From positions 357,501 through 421,500 of the forward strand of contig NZ_JASJOF010000003.1 of the NCBI RefSeq assembly GCF_030163795.1: 64,000 bases of DNA, given 5' to 3'. Positions 9,129 through 18,138 of the stretch are shown in pieces (within the stretch, counting starts at the first letter, position 1; the number at the start of each line of letters is the position of its first letter). The notes beneath the pieces are model-generated. The model was not told where the DNA came from. It saw only the letters and a list, made by a program, of their open reading frames with translations, and did no database searches. The position numbers were made by a program, and so were the translations under genes. The DNA is from Roseicyclus marinus. Lineage in GTDB: Bacteria > Pseudomonadota > Alphaproteobacteria > Rhodobacterales > Rhodobacteraceae.

Positions 9129-10247
9129 TCAGCCCTTCACGACCAGCGCGGGCGAGATCACGTCGATCTCCAGCGCGCGGCCCACGGCGGCATTGGTCAG
9201 CTGCCCCTCATGGGTGTTGAGCCCCGCCAGCAGCCCCGCATCCGCGCGGCAGGCTTCTTGCCAGCCCTTGTCGGCCAGCGCGATCATGTAGGGCATGGTC
9301 GCATTCCCCAGCGCGATGGTCGAACTGCGCGCCACGGCCCCCGGCATGTTGGCCACGCAATAATGCACGATCCCATCCACCTCGTAGATCGGATCCTGAT
9401 GGGTCGTTGCGCGCGAGGTTTCGAAACACCCGCCTTGGTCGATGGCCACATCGACGATCACCGCGCCCGGTTTCATCGTCGCAAGCTGTGCGCGCGTCAC
9501 CAATTTGGGCGCTGCCGCACCGGGGATCAGCACAGCGCCGATCACCATATCGGCCCGCGTGATCAGGTCGGCGGTCGCCTCCGCGCTGGCATAACGCGTC
9601 TTGAAATCGCCGCGGTATACGTCGTCAAGGTAGCGCATCCGGGGCAGCGATCGGTCCAGAACGGTCACATCCGCGCCCATCCCTGCCGCAACCCGCGCGG
9701 CCTGCGTGCCGACCACGCCGCCGCCAATCACCACGACCTCGGCCGGGCCGACACCGGGCACGCCACCCATCAGCACGCCGCGCCCGCCATTGGCTTTTTG
9801 CAGCGCCCATGCGCCCACCTGCGGCGCCAGCCGGCCCGCGACCTCCGACATCGGCGCCAGCAGCGGCAAGGTGCCCGCGGCATCCGTCACCGTTTCATAG
9901 GCGATGGCCGTGACGCCCGAGGCCAGCAGGTCGCGCGTCTGGTCCGGGTCGGGCGCAAGGTGCAGGTAGGTGAACAGGATCTGGCCGCGCCGCAGCTGCG
10001 CGCGTTCCACCGCTTGCGGTTCCTTGACCTTCACCACCATCTCGGCCCGGGCAAAGACCTCGGCAGCGCTTGCCACGATCTCCGCGCCTGCCGCGCGATA
10101 GGCGTCGTCGTCGAATCCCGCGCCGATGCCCGCGCCGGTTTCCACGATCACCGCATGACCATGACCTGTCGCCTCGCGCGCGGCGGCGGGCGTCAGGCCG
10201 ACGCGAAATTCCTGCGGTTTGATTTCCTTGGGGCAGCCGATCAGCAT
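9129..10247 (-). CDS. ald: Alanine dehydrogenase
   Basis: Ald catalyses the reversible NAD-dependent oxidative deamination of L-alanine to pyruvate and ammonium. The 372-residue protein begins MLIGCPKEIKPQEFRVGLTP, has the substrate-binding VKVKEPQ stretch, and carries a Rossmann motif GGGVVGTQAARVAAGMGA near the middle. The ATG at 10247 is preceded by GGAGG at a good distance; the frame is open to 10277 but those ten residues are not family-like. It is divergent from an Lrp/AsnC regulator, a frequent arrangement in which the regulator controls ald in response to alanine. Confidence 0.95.
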   Translation of the reverse strand: MLIGCPKEIKPQEFRVGLTPAAAREATGHGHAVIVETGAGIGAGFDDDAYRAAGAEIVASAAEVFARAEMVVKVKEPQAVERAQLRRGQILFTYLHLAPDPDQTRDLLASGVTAIAYETVTDAAGTLPLLAPMSEVAGRLAPQVGAWALQKANGGRGVLMGGVPGVGPAEVVVIGGGVVGTQAARVAAGMGADVTVLDRSLPRMRYLDDVYRGDFKTRYASAEATADLITRADMVIGAVLIPGAAAPKLVTRAQLATMKPGAVIVDVAIDQGGCFETSRATTHQDPIYEVDGIVHYCVANMPGAVARSSTIALGNATMPYMIALADKGWQEACRADAGLLAGLNTHEGQLTNAAVGRALEIDVISPALVVKG

Positions 10248-10361
10248 GGGATTTCCTCCGGTATCCTGTGACGCCATGATGCGCCTTTGCCGGTGAAATT
10301 GCTTTGAGCTTTTGCCCGGTTTCTTTAACCTTCTCGCAAGAATTTCCGTCGGATATTAAGA

Positions 10362-10844
10362 ATGACGCAAGACTTTCGCGCCAGTATTGAGCTTGACGAC
10401 ATGGACCGCGCCATCCTCCGGGTGCTGCAACGGCACGGCCGGATGACCCACGCCGAACTGTCCGAACGCGTCCATCTTTCGCCCTCGGCCTGCCACCGCC
10501 GGGTGCAGCGATTGGAACAGGCGGGCGTGATCGCGGATTACGTGGCGCTCCTGAACCCGCGCGCCGTGGCGCGGGTCACCACCGTTTTCGTCGAGATAAA
10601 GCTGCAGGGACAATCCGACGAGATCCTCGACGCCTTCGAAAAGGCCGTCGCGCGGGTGCCCGATGTGCTGGAATGTCACCTGATGGCGGGATCTGCCGAT
10701 TACCTGCTCAAGGTCGCGGCAAGAGACAGCGAGGATTTCGCCCGCATCCACCGCCAGCACCTCGCCCGCCTGCCCGGTGTCGCGCAGATGCAATCAAGCT
10801 TCGCGCTGAAAACCGTGTTCAAAACCACGGCCCTGCCTGTGTAG
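10362..10844 (+). CDS. Lrp/AsnC family transcriptional regulator (probable ald regulator)
   Basis: This is a 160-residue feast/famine regulator. An N-terminal winged helix-turn-helix (LDDMDRAILRVLQRHGRMTHAELSERVHLSPSACHRRVQRLE) is followed by a C-terminal RAM domain for amino-acid sensing and oligomerisation. It is transcribed away from ald across a 114-nt shared promoter region, so control of alanine dehydrogenase is the likely role (inference from position). Its TAG stop at 10842-10844 is part of the GTAGGG end of a palindromic repeat. Confidence 0.88.
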   Translation: MTQDFRASIELDDMDRAILRVLQRHGRMTHAELSERVHLSPSACHRRVQRLEQAGVIADYVALLNPRAVARVTTVFVEIKLQGQSDEILDAFEKAVARVPDVLECHLMAGSADYLLKVAARDSEDFARIHRQHLARLPGVAQMQSSFALKTVFKTTALPV

Positions 10845-10908
10845 GGCGGGCGATCCTGCCCAGCATGCGCGGTTTTTGCAGGGAGGATGGTGGGCAGGAT
10901 TGCCCACC

Positions 10909-10912
<4 letters not shown>
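10841..10912. repeat. Inverted pair of GTAGGG-type palindromic repeats between convergent genes
   Basis: The whole 64-nt gap between two convergent genes is a repeat pair. The left element starts GTAGGGCGGGCGATCCTGCC at 10841; the right one is its inverted relative, TGGGCAGGATTGCCCACC then CTAC, at 10891-10912. Each end supplies a TAG stop codon: to the Lrp-type gene on the plus strand (10842-10844) and to the ABC ATPase on the minus strand (10911-10909). Related elements occur at 54681-54704 and 54781-54804. The pair can fold into a long hairpin and may act as a bidirectional terminator or mRNA end stabiliser. Confidence 0.85.
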
Positions 10913-11958
<1,046 letters not shown>

Positions 11959-11973
11959 GGCCCCGTTCCCCCC

Positions 11974-12762
11974 TTATTCCGCCGCGTCCGGAAAGCGCCA
12001 ATCCTGCGCTTCGGACGCGATTGCCTCGGCCGCGGTGCGGATGCGCGGCAGATGTGTGTCCAAGGCGTCCAGCGTCGTGCGCGCCGTGGAGGACGTAACC
12101 GACATCGCCCCCAGAACCCGCCCGCCCCGTGTCAGGATCGGATAGGCGATGCAGATGATCCCCGGTTCATGTTCCTCCCGGTCATAGGCGTAGCCCCGGG
12201 CGCGGATCGCGGCCAATTCGGCACGCAACGCCGCTTCGGTCGTGTAGGTGTGTTCGGTGAAGCGGTGAAAGCTTTGCTGGGCGATCACCTGTTTCAATTG
12301 ATCCTCGGGCAAGAAGGCGATCATCGCCTTGCCCACACCTGTGCAATAGGCGGGCCCGACCTTGCCGGCGGCGGAATACATCTCGATCGGTTGGCGGGCA
12401 TTGCGCTTGTCCACGTACAGCACCTGTGCCCCGTCAAGCTGCGCCAGATGGACGGTTTCGCCCACCGCGTCGGACAGCGCATCGACATGGACCCGCGCGA
12501 TGGGGGCAAGCGAAAAGGTCTGCCAGGCCGCGTGGGCGAGCCGCACCAATCGCAGGCCCGGCGCATAGGTTTGCCGGTCGGGATCGAAATGCAGCATGCC
12601 CTGCTTGGTCAGAACCTGCACGAAGCGATACAGCGTCGCCTTGGGGTAGGGGGAGCGGTCAAGCAGTTCGGCAAAGCGCACGGGGCGGCCAAAGGCAGCG
12701 ATTTCATCCATGACGGCCAATGCCTTGGCGACGGTGCCATCCCCTTGGCCGCGTTCCGACAT
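11974..12762 (-). CDS. IclR family transcriptional regulator of the galactoside locus
   Basis: The 262-residue protein has an N-terminal winged helix-turn-helix (AKALAVMDEIAAFGRPVRFAELLDRSPYPKATLYRFVQVL) and the C-terminal IclR effector-binding domain (VGKAMIAFLPEDQLKQV, then AIRARGYAYDREEHEPGIICIAYPI). It is divergent from the sugar-binding protein gene, with GAAAC/GTTTC inverted repeats between them, and runs into the ABC ATPase. It is most likely the local regulator of galactoside uptake and catabolism; whether it represses or activates cannot be read from the sequence. Confidence 0.9.
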   Translation of the reverse strand: MSERGQGDGTVAKALAVMDEIAAFGRPVRFAELLDRSPYPKATLYRFVQVLTKQGMLHFDPDRQTYAPGLRLVRLAHAAWQTFSLAPIARVHVDALSDAVGETVHLAQLDGAQVLYVDKRNARQPIEMYSAAGKVGPAYCTGVGKAMIAFLPEDQLKQVIAQQSFHRFTEHTYTTEAALRAELAAIRARGYAYDREEHEPGIICIAYPILTRGGRVLGAMSVTSSTARTTLDALDTHLPRIRTAAEAIASEAQDWRFPDAAE

Positions 12763-12808
12763 GCCCTGATCCCTTCCGTGGTCCGCGCATCTTTTGGCGG
12801 GTTTGTTG

Positions 12809-12839
12809 TTGACAAGCCTAGGCTGACTCGGCGTAGGAT
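12809..12839 (+). promoter_or_regulatory. Candidate promoter of the galactoside operon
   Basis: A consensus -35 box TTGACA (12809-12814) is followed after 19 nt by TAGGAT (12834-12839). It reads toward the binding-protein gene and lies immediately upstream of the GAAAC/GTTTC repeats. The spacer is longer than ideal, so the -10 assignment is uncertain. Confidence 0.45.
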
Positions 12840-12849
12840 TTCAACATAA

Positions 12850-12874
12850 GAAACTTAGTTTCAAATAATGAAAC
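12850..12874. promoter_or_regulatory. Candidate IclR-family operator (GTTTC repeats)
   Basis: Three alternating half-sites lie between the regulator and the binding-protein gene: GAAAC (12850-12854), GTTTCA (12858-12863) and TGAAAC (12869-12874). The last two form a perfect 6-bp inverted repeat around AATAA. GAAAC/GTTTC half-sites are typical of KdgR-type IclR operators. The position just downstream of the candidate -10 box would suit control of initiation. Confidence 0.6.
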
Positions 12875-12910
12875 AAAACAGAACGGTCAAGGATCACCAG
12901 GGAGGACACC

Positions 12911-14164
12911 ATGCGATCCATCTTCAAGACCGGCGCCTCGGCGCTTGCGGTCACCACCATGCTTGCGGGCACGGCTTTCGCACAGGAGCTTTCGGGCGTC
13001 CTGCGCATTTCGTCGGACATGTCGAACCCCGGCCCGCGCGCCGTGATGGAGCAGTTGGCCGCCGAATTCGACGAACTGCATCCGAACCTGACCGTCGATC
13101 TGACCATCGTCGACCGCGAGGCGTGGAAGACGCAGATCCGAAACGCCCTGTCTGCCGATCCGCCGGATGTTGTGAACTGGTATGCCGCGAACCGGATGGC
13201 TCCGTTCGTCAATGCGGGCCTTTTCATGGACATCACCGAGTGGTGGGACGCGGGCGATTTCGCGGGTCTGGAATCGGTGCGGGGCGCGCTGACGCAGGAT
13301 GATCGCGTCTGGGGCATTCCCTACACCTACTACCAGTGGGGCGTTTACTATCGTGAAGATATCTTCAATGAACTGGGCCTGTCCGAGCCTGCGACCTGGG
13401 AAGAAGAACTGGCCAATTGCCAGGTAATCGTCGACAGCGGGCGCGCCTGCTACACGATCGGCACGCGGTTCCTTTGGACGGCGGGCGGCTGGTTCGATTA
13501 CCTGAACATGCGCACCAACGGGTTCGATTTCCACATGGCGCTGGCGCGCGGCGAGGTGCCGTGGACCGATGACCGTGTGCGGGCGACATTCGCCAACTGG
13601 CGGCAGCTGATCGACATGGGCGGCTTCATCGCCGACCACCAGAACTACAGCTGGCAAGAGGCGCTGCCCTTCATGATCAACGGCGAGGCCACGGCCTATC
13701 TGATGGGCAATTTCGCGGTCGACCAGCTGCGCAATGGCGGGCTGACCGATGAGCAGCTTGATTTCTACCAATTCCCGATCATCACCGAGGGCCTGCCGCA
13801 GGGCGAGGATGCACCGACCGATACGTTCCACGTCGCCGCCGGCGCGCAGAACGTGGAGGCCGCCCGCGCCTTCCTGCAATATGTCGCCTCGGCCGAAGTG
13901 CAGACGCGGATCAACGGGCCAGAGGGCTTAGGGCAATTGCCGGTCAACGCCAACGCCAGCGTCGCGGATGATGAATTCATCCAGCAAGGCTTTGCGATGC
14001 TGAGCCAGAACGCCCAAGGCGGGATCGCGCAGTTCTTCGACCGTGACTGGCCGGCGGAAATGGCGTCTATCGGGATGGAAGGCTTGCAGGAATTCATGGT
14101 CTTCCCCGACAACCTCGACGACATCCTCGACCGGCTCGAGGCGGCGCGCCAGCGCGTGTATTGA
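12911..14164 (+). CDS. Sugar ABC transporter substrate-binding protein
   Basis: This is an extracellular solute-binding protein of family 1 (COG1653), which captures an oligosaccharide in the periplasm. The 417-residue precursor has a Sec signal peptide (about 1-25, ending GTAFA|QELSG) and a mature domain with RAVMEQLAAEFDELHPNLTVD and the family-typical GIPYTYYQWGVYYREDIF. GGGAGGA precedes the ATG. It is the first gene of a run with two permeases and galactosidases, so the ligand is probably an alpha- or beta-galactoside (inference). Confidence 0.9.
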   Translation: MRSIFKTGASALAVTTMLAGTAFAQELSGVLRISSDMSNPGPRAVMEQLAAEFDELHPNLTVDLTIVDREAWKTQIRNALSADPPDVVNWYAANRMAPFVNAGLFMDITEWWDAGDFAGLESVRGALTQDDRVWGIPYTYYQWGVYYREDIFNELGLSEPATWEEELANCQVIVDSGRACYTIGTRFLWTAGGWFDYLNMRTNGFDFHMALARGEVPWTDDRVRATFANWRQLIDMGGFIADHQNYSWQEALPFMINGEATAYLMGNFAVDQLRNGGLTDEQLDFYQFPIITEGLPQGEDAPTDTFHVAAGAQNVEAARAFLQYVASAEVQTRINGPEGLGQLPVNANASVADDEFIQQGFAMLSQNAQGGIAQFFDRDWPAEMASIGMEGLQEFMVFPDNLDDILDRLEAARQRVY

Positions 14165-14174
14165 TCCCAAGGAC

Positions 14175-14228
14175 GGTGGGGTTCACCCACCTGACGCGTT
14201 GCACCCGCCCTTCGTGGGGTGGGTGCAA
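14175..14228 (+). repeat. Intercistronic palindromes after the binding-protein gene
   Basis: Two inverted repeats fill the gap between the binding protein and the first permease. The first is GGTGGG (14175-14180) with CCCACC (14186-14191). The second is TTGCACCC (14199-14206) with GGGTGCAA (14221-14228), with further CCC/GGG pairing inside. The first resembles the GGTGGGTTTCACCCACC element at 54747-54762. Hairpins at this place commonly protect the upstream binding-protein mRNA or attenuate the permease genes. Confidence 0.65.
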
Positions 14229-14261
14229 CCCCCGACACCAGACCCGACCGGAGCGCCGGAC

Positions 14262-15179
14262 ATGACCGATACCAGCCGCGACACGGCGACATGGATGCAG
14301 CGCAACCGCATGACGGTGACGCCGATCCTGTTCCTGTTGCCGGGGCTGCTGTTCTTTACGGTCTACGTCATCATCCCGATCTTCCAGAGCTTCCAGATCT
14401 CGCTTTACGATTGGGACGGGCTGGGCGCGGCCACCTATGTGGGGCTCGAGAATTATCGCGAGCTCGGCACCGACCGGAATTTCGAGATCTCGCTCTGGAA
14501 CAACGTCAGGTGGCTGGCGCTGTATCTGCTGGCCATCCCGATGGGCCTGTTCATCGCGCTGTTCCTGAACCAGACGGTTGTGGGTATAAGGCTCTATAAA
14601 TCCTTGTTCTTTTTCCCTTTCGTGCTGTCGCAGGTGGTGGTCGGGCTGGTGTTCAGCTGGTTCTACCTGCCGCGCGAGGGGCTGTTGAACGCGGTGCTGC
14701 AATTCTTCGGGCTTGGCACAGTCAACATTCTGGGCGACCCGGATCTTGCCACCTATGGCATCATCGCCGCCGGTCTCTGGCCGCAGACGGCCTATTGCAT
14801 GATCCTGTATCTGACGGGCCTGAACGCCGTGGACCCCGAACAGGTCGAAGCCGGGCGGCTTGACGGCGCCAAGGGGTGGAAGATGCTGTGGTATGTCATC
14901 CTGCCCCAACTCAAGCCCGCGACCTTCATCGCCTTCGTCGTGACGATCATCGGGGCGCTGCGCAGTTTCGACCTGATCTCGGTCATGACGAATGGCGGGC
15001 CGTTCGGATCGACACGCGTCCTGTCGTTTTACATGTTCGAACAGGCGCTGGGCGAATACGGGTTCCGCATGGGCTATGGATCGGCCATCGCAGTGGTGCT
15101 GTTCCTGATCATGCTGGTCTTCATCGGCTATTTCCTGTGGCAGATGTGGCGTGACGAACGCGCCGCGCGGCACGGCTGA
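14262..15179 (+). CDS. Sugar ABC transporter permease (MalF type)
   Basis: This is one of two membrane subunits of the galactoside importer. The 305-residue protein has about six hydrophobic segments, and the EAA loop that contacts the ATPase is visible as EAGRLDGAKGWKMLWYVILPQLKPA. The ATG at 14262 was chosen because the protein then begins MTDTSRDTATWMQRNRMTVT and enters the first membrane segment; upstream sequence is repeat DNA. It is followed after 12 nt by the second permease. Confidence 0.92.
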   Translation: MTDTSRDTATWMQRNRMTVTPILFLLPGLLFFTVYVIIPIFQSFQISLYDWDGLGAATYVGLENYRELGTDRNFEISLWNNVRWLALYLLAIPMGLFIALFLNQTVVGIRLYKSLFFFPFVLSQVVVGLVFSWFYLPREGLLNAVLQFFGLGTVNILGDPDLATYGIIAAGLWPQTAYCMILYLTGLNAVDPEQVEAGRLDGAKGWKMLWYVILPQLKPATFIAFVVTIIGALRSFDLISVMTNGGPFGSTRVLSFYMFEQALGEYGFRMGYGSAIAVVLFLIMLVFIGYFLWQMWRDERAARHG

Positions 15180-15191
15180 GGGGGCGGGGCG

Positions 15192-16040
15192 ATGTTTCCC
15201 ACACCGATCGAGAAACGGTCGCGCGCGGCGCAGATCACCTACCAGTCGCTGTTGCCGCTGGCGCTGATCCTGTGGCTCTTGCCGTTGATCGCCGTCATGC
15301 TGTTCTCGATCCGCCCCTTCTCGGATTTCGGCGCGGGCAACTACTGGGGCATGCCGTCGAGCTTTGAGTTCTTCACGAATTACGGGCGGGTGTTTTTCGA
15401 GTCCGACATGCCGCGCTACCTGATGAATTCGGTGCTGATCACGGTGCCGACGGTGGTGGGGGCCGTGGCGCTGTCCTGCATGACGGGCTTTGCGCTGGGC
15501 ATCTACCGGTTCCGGGGCAACCTTTTGATCTTCTTCATGTTCATTGCGGGCAATTTCGTGCCCTTCCAAATCCTGATGGTGCCGGTGCGCGACCTGACGG
15601 TGAACATGGGGCTTTATGACACCAAGCTGGGGCTGGTGCTGTTCCACATCGCGTTCCAGACGGGGTTCTGCACGCTCTTCATGCGCAATTTCATCCGCGC
15701 GCTGCCCTACGAGCTGATCGAGGCGGCGCGGGTGGAGGGCGTGGCGGAATGGCGGATCTTCTGGTTCGTGGTGCTGCCGCTGATGCGGCCCGCCATCGCG
15801 GCGCTGGCGGTTCTGGTCTTCACCTTCATTTGGAACGATTATTTCTGGGCGCTGGTGCTGACGCAGGGGCCGGGGGCGCAGCCGGTGACGGCGGGCATCA
15901 CATCCTTCAATTCGCAATACGTGGCCCAATACCACCTGATGAGCGCGGGCAGCATCGTGGCAGCGATACCCCCCGTGGCGATCTTTTTCCTGATGCAGAA
16001 ACATTTCATCGCGGGCCTGACACTCGGAGCGGTCAAATGA
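15192..16040 (+). CDS. Sugar ABC transporter permease (MalG type)
   Basis: This is the second membrane subunit, 282 residues, with six predicted membrane segments and the EAA motif EAARVEGVAEWRIFWFVVLPLMRPA. The end FFLMQKHFIAGLTLGAVK is typical of the MalG group. Its stop overlaps the ATG of the alpha-galactosidase by 4 nt (ATGA), which points to translational coupling of import with hydrolysis. Confidence 0.93.
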   Translation: MFPTPIEKRSRAAQITYQSLLPLALILWLLPLIAVMLFSIRPFSDFGAGNYWGMPSSFEFFTNYGRVFFESDMPRYLMNSVLITVPTVVGAVALSCMTGFALGIYRFRGNLLIFFMFIAGNFVPFQILMVPVRDLTVNMGLYDTKLGLVLFHIAFQTGFCTLFMRNFIRALPYELIEAARVEGVAEWRIFWFVVLPLMRPAIAALAVLVFTFIWNDYFWALVLTQGPGAQPVTAGITSFNSQYVAQYHLMSAGSIVAAIPPVAIFFLMQKHFIAGLTLGAVK

Positions 16041-17377
16041 CGAAACTCGCCTTCATCGGCGCGGGTTCCACGATCTTCATGAAGAATATCGTGGGGGACA
16101 TGCTGCACTTTCCGGCCCTCAGGGATGCGCGGATCGCCTTGATGGATATCGATCCGCAGCGGCTCGATGACTCCCGGATGGTGGCGGAAAAGATGATCGC
16201 GACCATGGGAACGGGGGCCGTGGTCGAGGCGACGACGGATCGCACCCGTGCGCTGGATGGTGCGGATTTCGTGGTCACGGCGTTTCAGATCGGGGGCTAT
16301 CGCCCCTCCACCGTGATCGATTTCGACATCCCCAAGGCCTATGGGTTGCGACAGACCATTGCCGACACGCTGGGTGTGGGCGGCATCATGCGGGGCCTTC
16401 GGACCGTGCCGCATCTTTGGGCCATGGCCGAGGATATGGCGCGGCTTTGCCCCGATGCGACGCTTCTCCAATACGTCAATCCGATGGCGATCAACACCAT
16501 GGCCCTGGCCGAGCGGTTTCCGCGCCTGAAACAGGCGGGGCTGTGCCATTCGGTGCAGAACACGGTCGAGGAGATCGCTTACGATCTCGACCTGCCCAAG
16601 GACGACATTCGCTACCGCGTGGCGGGCGTGAACCATGTGGCGTTTTTCCTGCGGCTGGAACATCAGGGCCGCGATCTGTACCCCTCGCTTCGGGACGGAT
16701 ATCGCACCGGTCGCCTGCCCAAGACACCGATCCAGCGACCACATTGCACCAACAAGGTGCGCTACGAGGTGATGGAGCATCTGGGCTATTTCTGCACCGA
16801 AAGCTCGGAACATCTGGCCGAATACGTCCCTTGGTTCATCAAGGAGGGGCGCGAGGATATCATCGCCGACATGGGCATCCCGCTGGATGAATACCCGGCG
16901 CGCTGCGAAATCCAGATGGCGGAATGGGCCGCACAGGCCAAGGCGCTCAAGGCCGCGGCGGGGATCGAGGTGAAGAAGTCCCACGAATTCGCCGCCGAGA
17001 TGATGAACGCCATCGTGACCGATACGCCCTATGTCGCCTACGCGAACCTGCCCAACCGGGGCCAGATCCCGCAATTGCCGATGGGGGCGGCGGTGGAAAC
17101 GCCCGCGCTGGTTGATGGCAACGGGGTCCAGCCTTCGGTCGTCACCGATATTCCGCCGCAACTGGTCGCGCTGATGCGCAGCCAGATCAACGTGCAGGAA
17201 CTGGTGGTGCGCGCACTGGTCGAGGAAAACCTCGATCACGTCTATCACGCCGCTTACATGGACCCGCATACAGCGGCCGAACTGGACCTGCGCCAGATCC
17301 GCAGTCTGGTGACGGATCTTTTGGCAGCGCATGGCGACATGCTGCCGGCCTTCGCCCGGACGCGGAGGGCGGCATGA
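16037..17377 (+). CDS. melA: Family GH4 alpha-galactosidase (MelA-like)
   Basis: GH4 enzymes cleave glycosides by an NAD- and Mn-dependent oxidation-elimination mechanism. The 446-residue protein starts with the Rossmann motif FIGAGSTIF, has the family VNPM segment at 148-150, and shows the expected metal ligands Cys170 (GLCHSVQNT) and His200 (GVNHVAFF). Its neighbours (galactoside-type importer, DgoK, DgoA, beta-galactosidase) favour alpha-galactosidase, but alpha-glucosidase or alpha-galacturonidase activity is possible within GH4. It overlaps both neighbours by 4 nt. Confidence 0.85.
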   Translation: MTKLAFIGAGSTIFMKNIVGDMLHFPALRDARIALMDIDPQRLDDSRMVAEKMIATMGTGAVVEATTDRTRALDGADFVVTAFQIGGYRPSTVIDFDIPKAYGLRQTIADTLGVGGIMRGLRTVPHLWAMAEDMARLCPDATLLQYVNPMAINTMALAERFPRLKQAGLCHSVQNTVEEIAYDLDLPKDDIRYRVAGVNHVAFFLRLEHQGRDLYPSLRDGYRTGRLPKTPIQRPHCTNKVRYEVMEHLGYFCTESSEHLAEYVPWFIKEGREDIIADMGIPLDEYPARCEIQMAEWAAQAKALKAAAGIEVKKSHEFAAEMMNAIVTDTPYVAYANLPNRGQIPQLPMGAAVETPALVDGNGVQPSVVTDIPPQLVALMRSQINVQELVVRALVEENLDHVYHAAYMDPHTAAELDLRQIRSLVTDLLAAHGDMLPAFARTRRAA

Positions 17378-18138
17378 GCGCGGTTTATCCCGATCTCGAC
17401 GGACAATCCGTCTTCATCACCGGCGGTGGTTCGGGCATCGGCGCCGCGCTGACCGAAGGTTTCCTTCGGCAGGGGTGTCGGGTCGCCTTTGTCCAACGCT
17501 CGGATGCGACGCCGTTTTGCGATGCGATGGAGGCGGCAACCGGTCGCCGCCCGCACGCGATGCGCTGCGACATAACCGATATTTCCGCGCTTCAGGCTGC
17601 CATCGCCGAGGCCGGTGCGATCCACGGGCCGGTCACGGTTTTGGTGAACAATGCCGCTAATGACCAGCGCCACACGACAGCCGAAGTGACCGAAGATTTC
17701 TGGGACTGGTCGCAGGCGATCAACCTCAAATGCTATTTCTTCGCGGCCCAAGCCGTCATCGACGGGATGCGCGCAGCAGGCGGCGGATCGATCATCAATG
17801 TCTCGTCGATCTCCTACATGATGGGGAATGCGGGCTATCCGGCCTATACGACGGCGAATGGGGGCATCACCGCGATGACCCGCAGCCTAGCGCGCGAATT
17901 CGGGCAGGACCGCATCCGGGTGAATGCGCTGATGCCGGGTTGGGTGCTGACGCAAAAGCAGCTCGACAAATGGGCCAAGCCCGAGGATCTGGCCGCGCAT
18001 ATGGAACGCATGTGCCTCAAGGAGCATCTGGTCCCCGAGGATATCGTGGGGGGCATGTTGTTCCTTGCATCGAATGCCTCGCGCGCCATGACGGGGCAGG
18101 CGTTGGTGATCGATGGCGGCGTGGTGACGACAGGATGA
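17374..18138 (+). CDS. SDR family oxidoreductase, candidate galactose 1-dehydrogenase
   Basis: This is a 254-residue classical short-chain dehydrogenase. The cofactor motif is TGGGSGIG near residue 16, NNAAND follows near 90, and the catalytic residues are the Ser in NVSSIS and a YPAYTTANG stretch that has Thr-Ala-Asn where the usual YxxxK lysine would be. That motif departure deserves attention. Position between GH4 and DgoK suggests oxidation of free galactose to galactonolactone, the first step of the De Ley-Doudoroff route, but this is inference. ATGA overlaps join it to both neighbours. Confidence 0.75.
   Translation: MSAVYPDLDGQSVFITGGGSGIGAALTEGFLRQGCRVAFVQRSDATPFCDAMEAATGRRPHAMRCDITDISALQAAIAEAGAIHGPVTVLVNNAANDQRHTTAEVTEDFWDWSQAINLKCYFFAAQAVIDGMRAAGGGSIINVSSISYMMGNAGYPAYTTANGGITAMTRSLAREFGQDRIRVNALMPGWVLTQKQLDKWAKPEDLAAHMERMCLKEHLVPEDIVGGMLFLASNASRAMTGQALVIDGGVVTTG

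Noticed and set aside
14094-17332. Long antisense frames opposite the sugar permeases and the GH4 gene
   Set aside because: They are His/Arg/Gln-rich mirror readings of membrane-protein and enzyme genes, with no start signal or motif.
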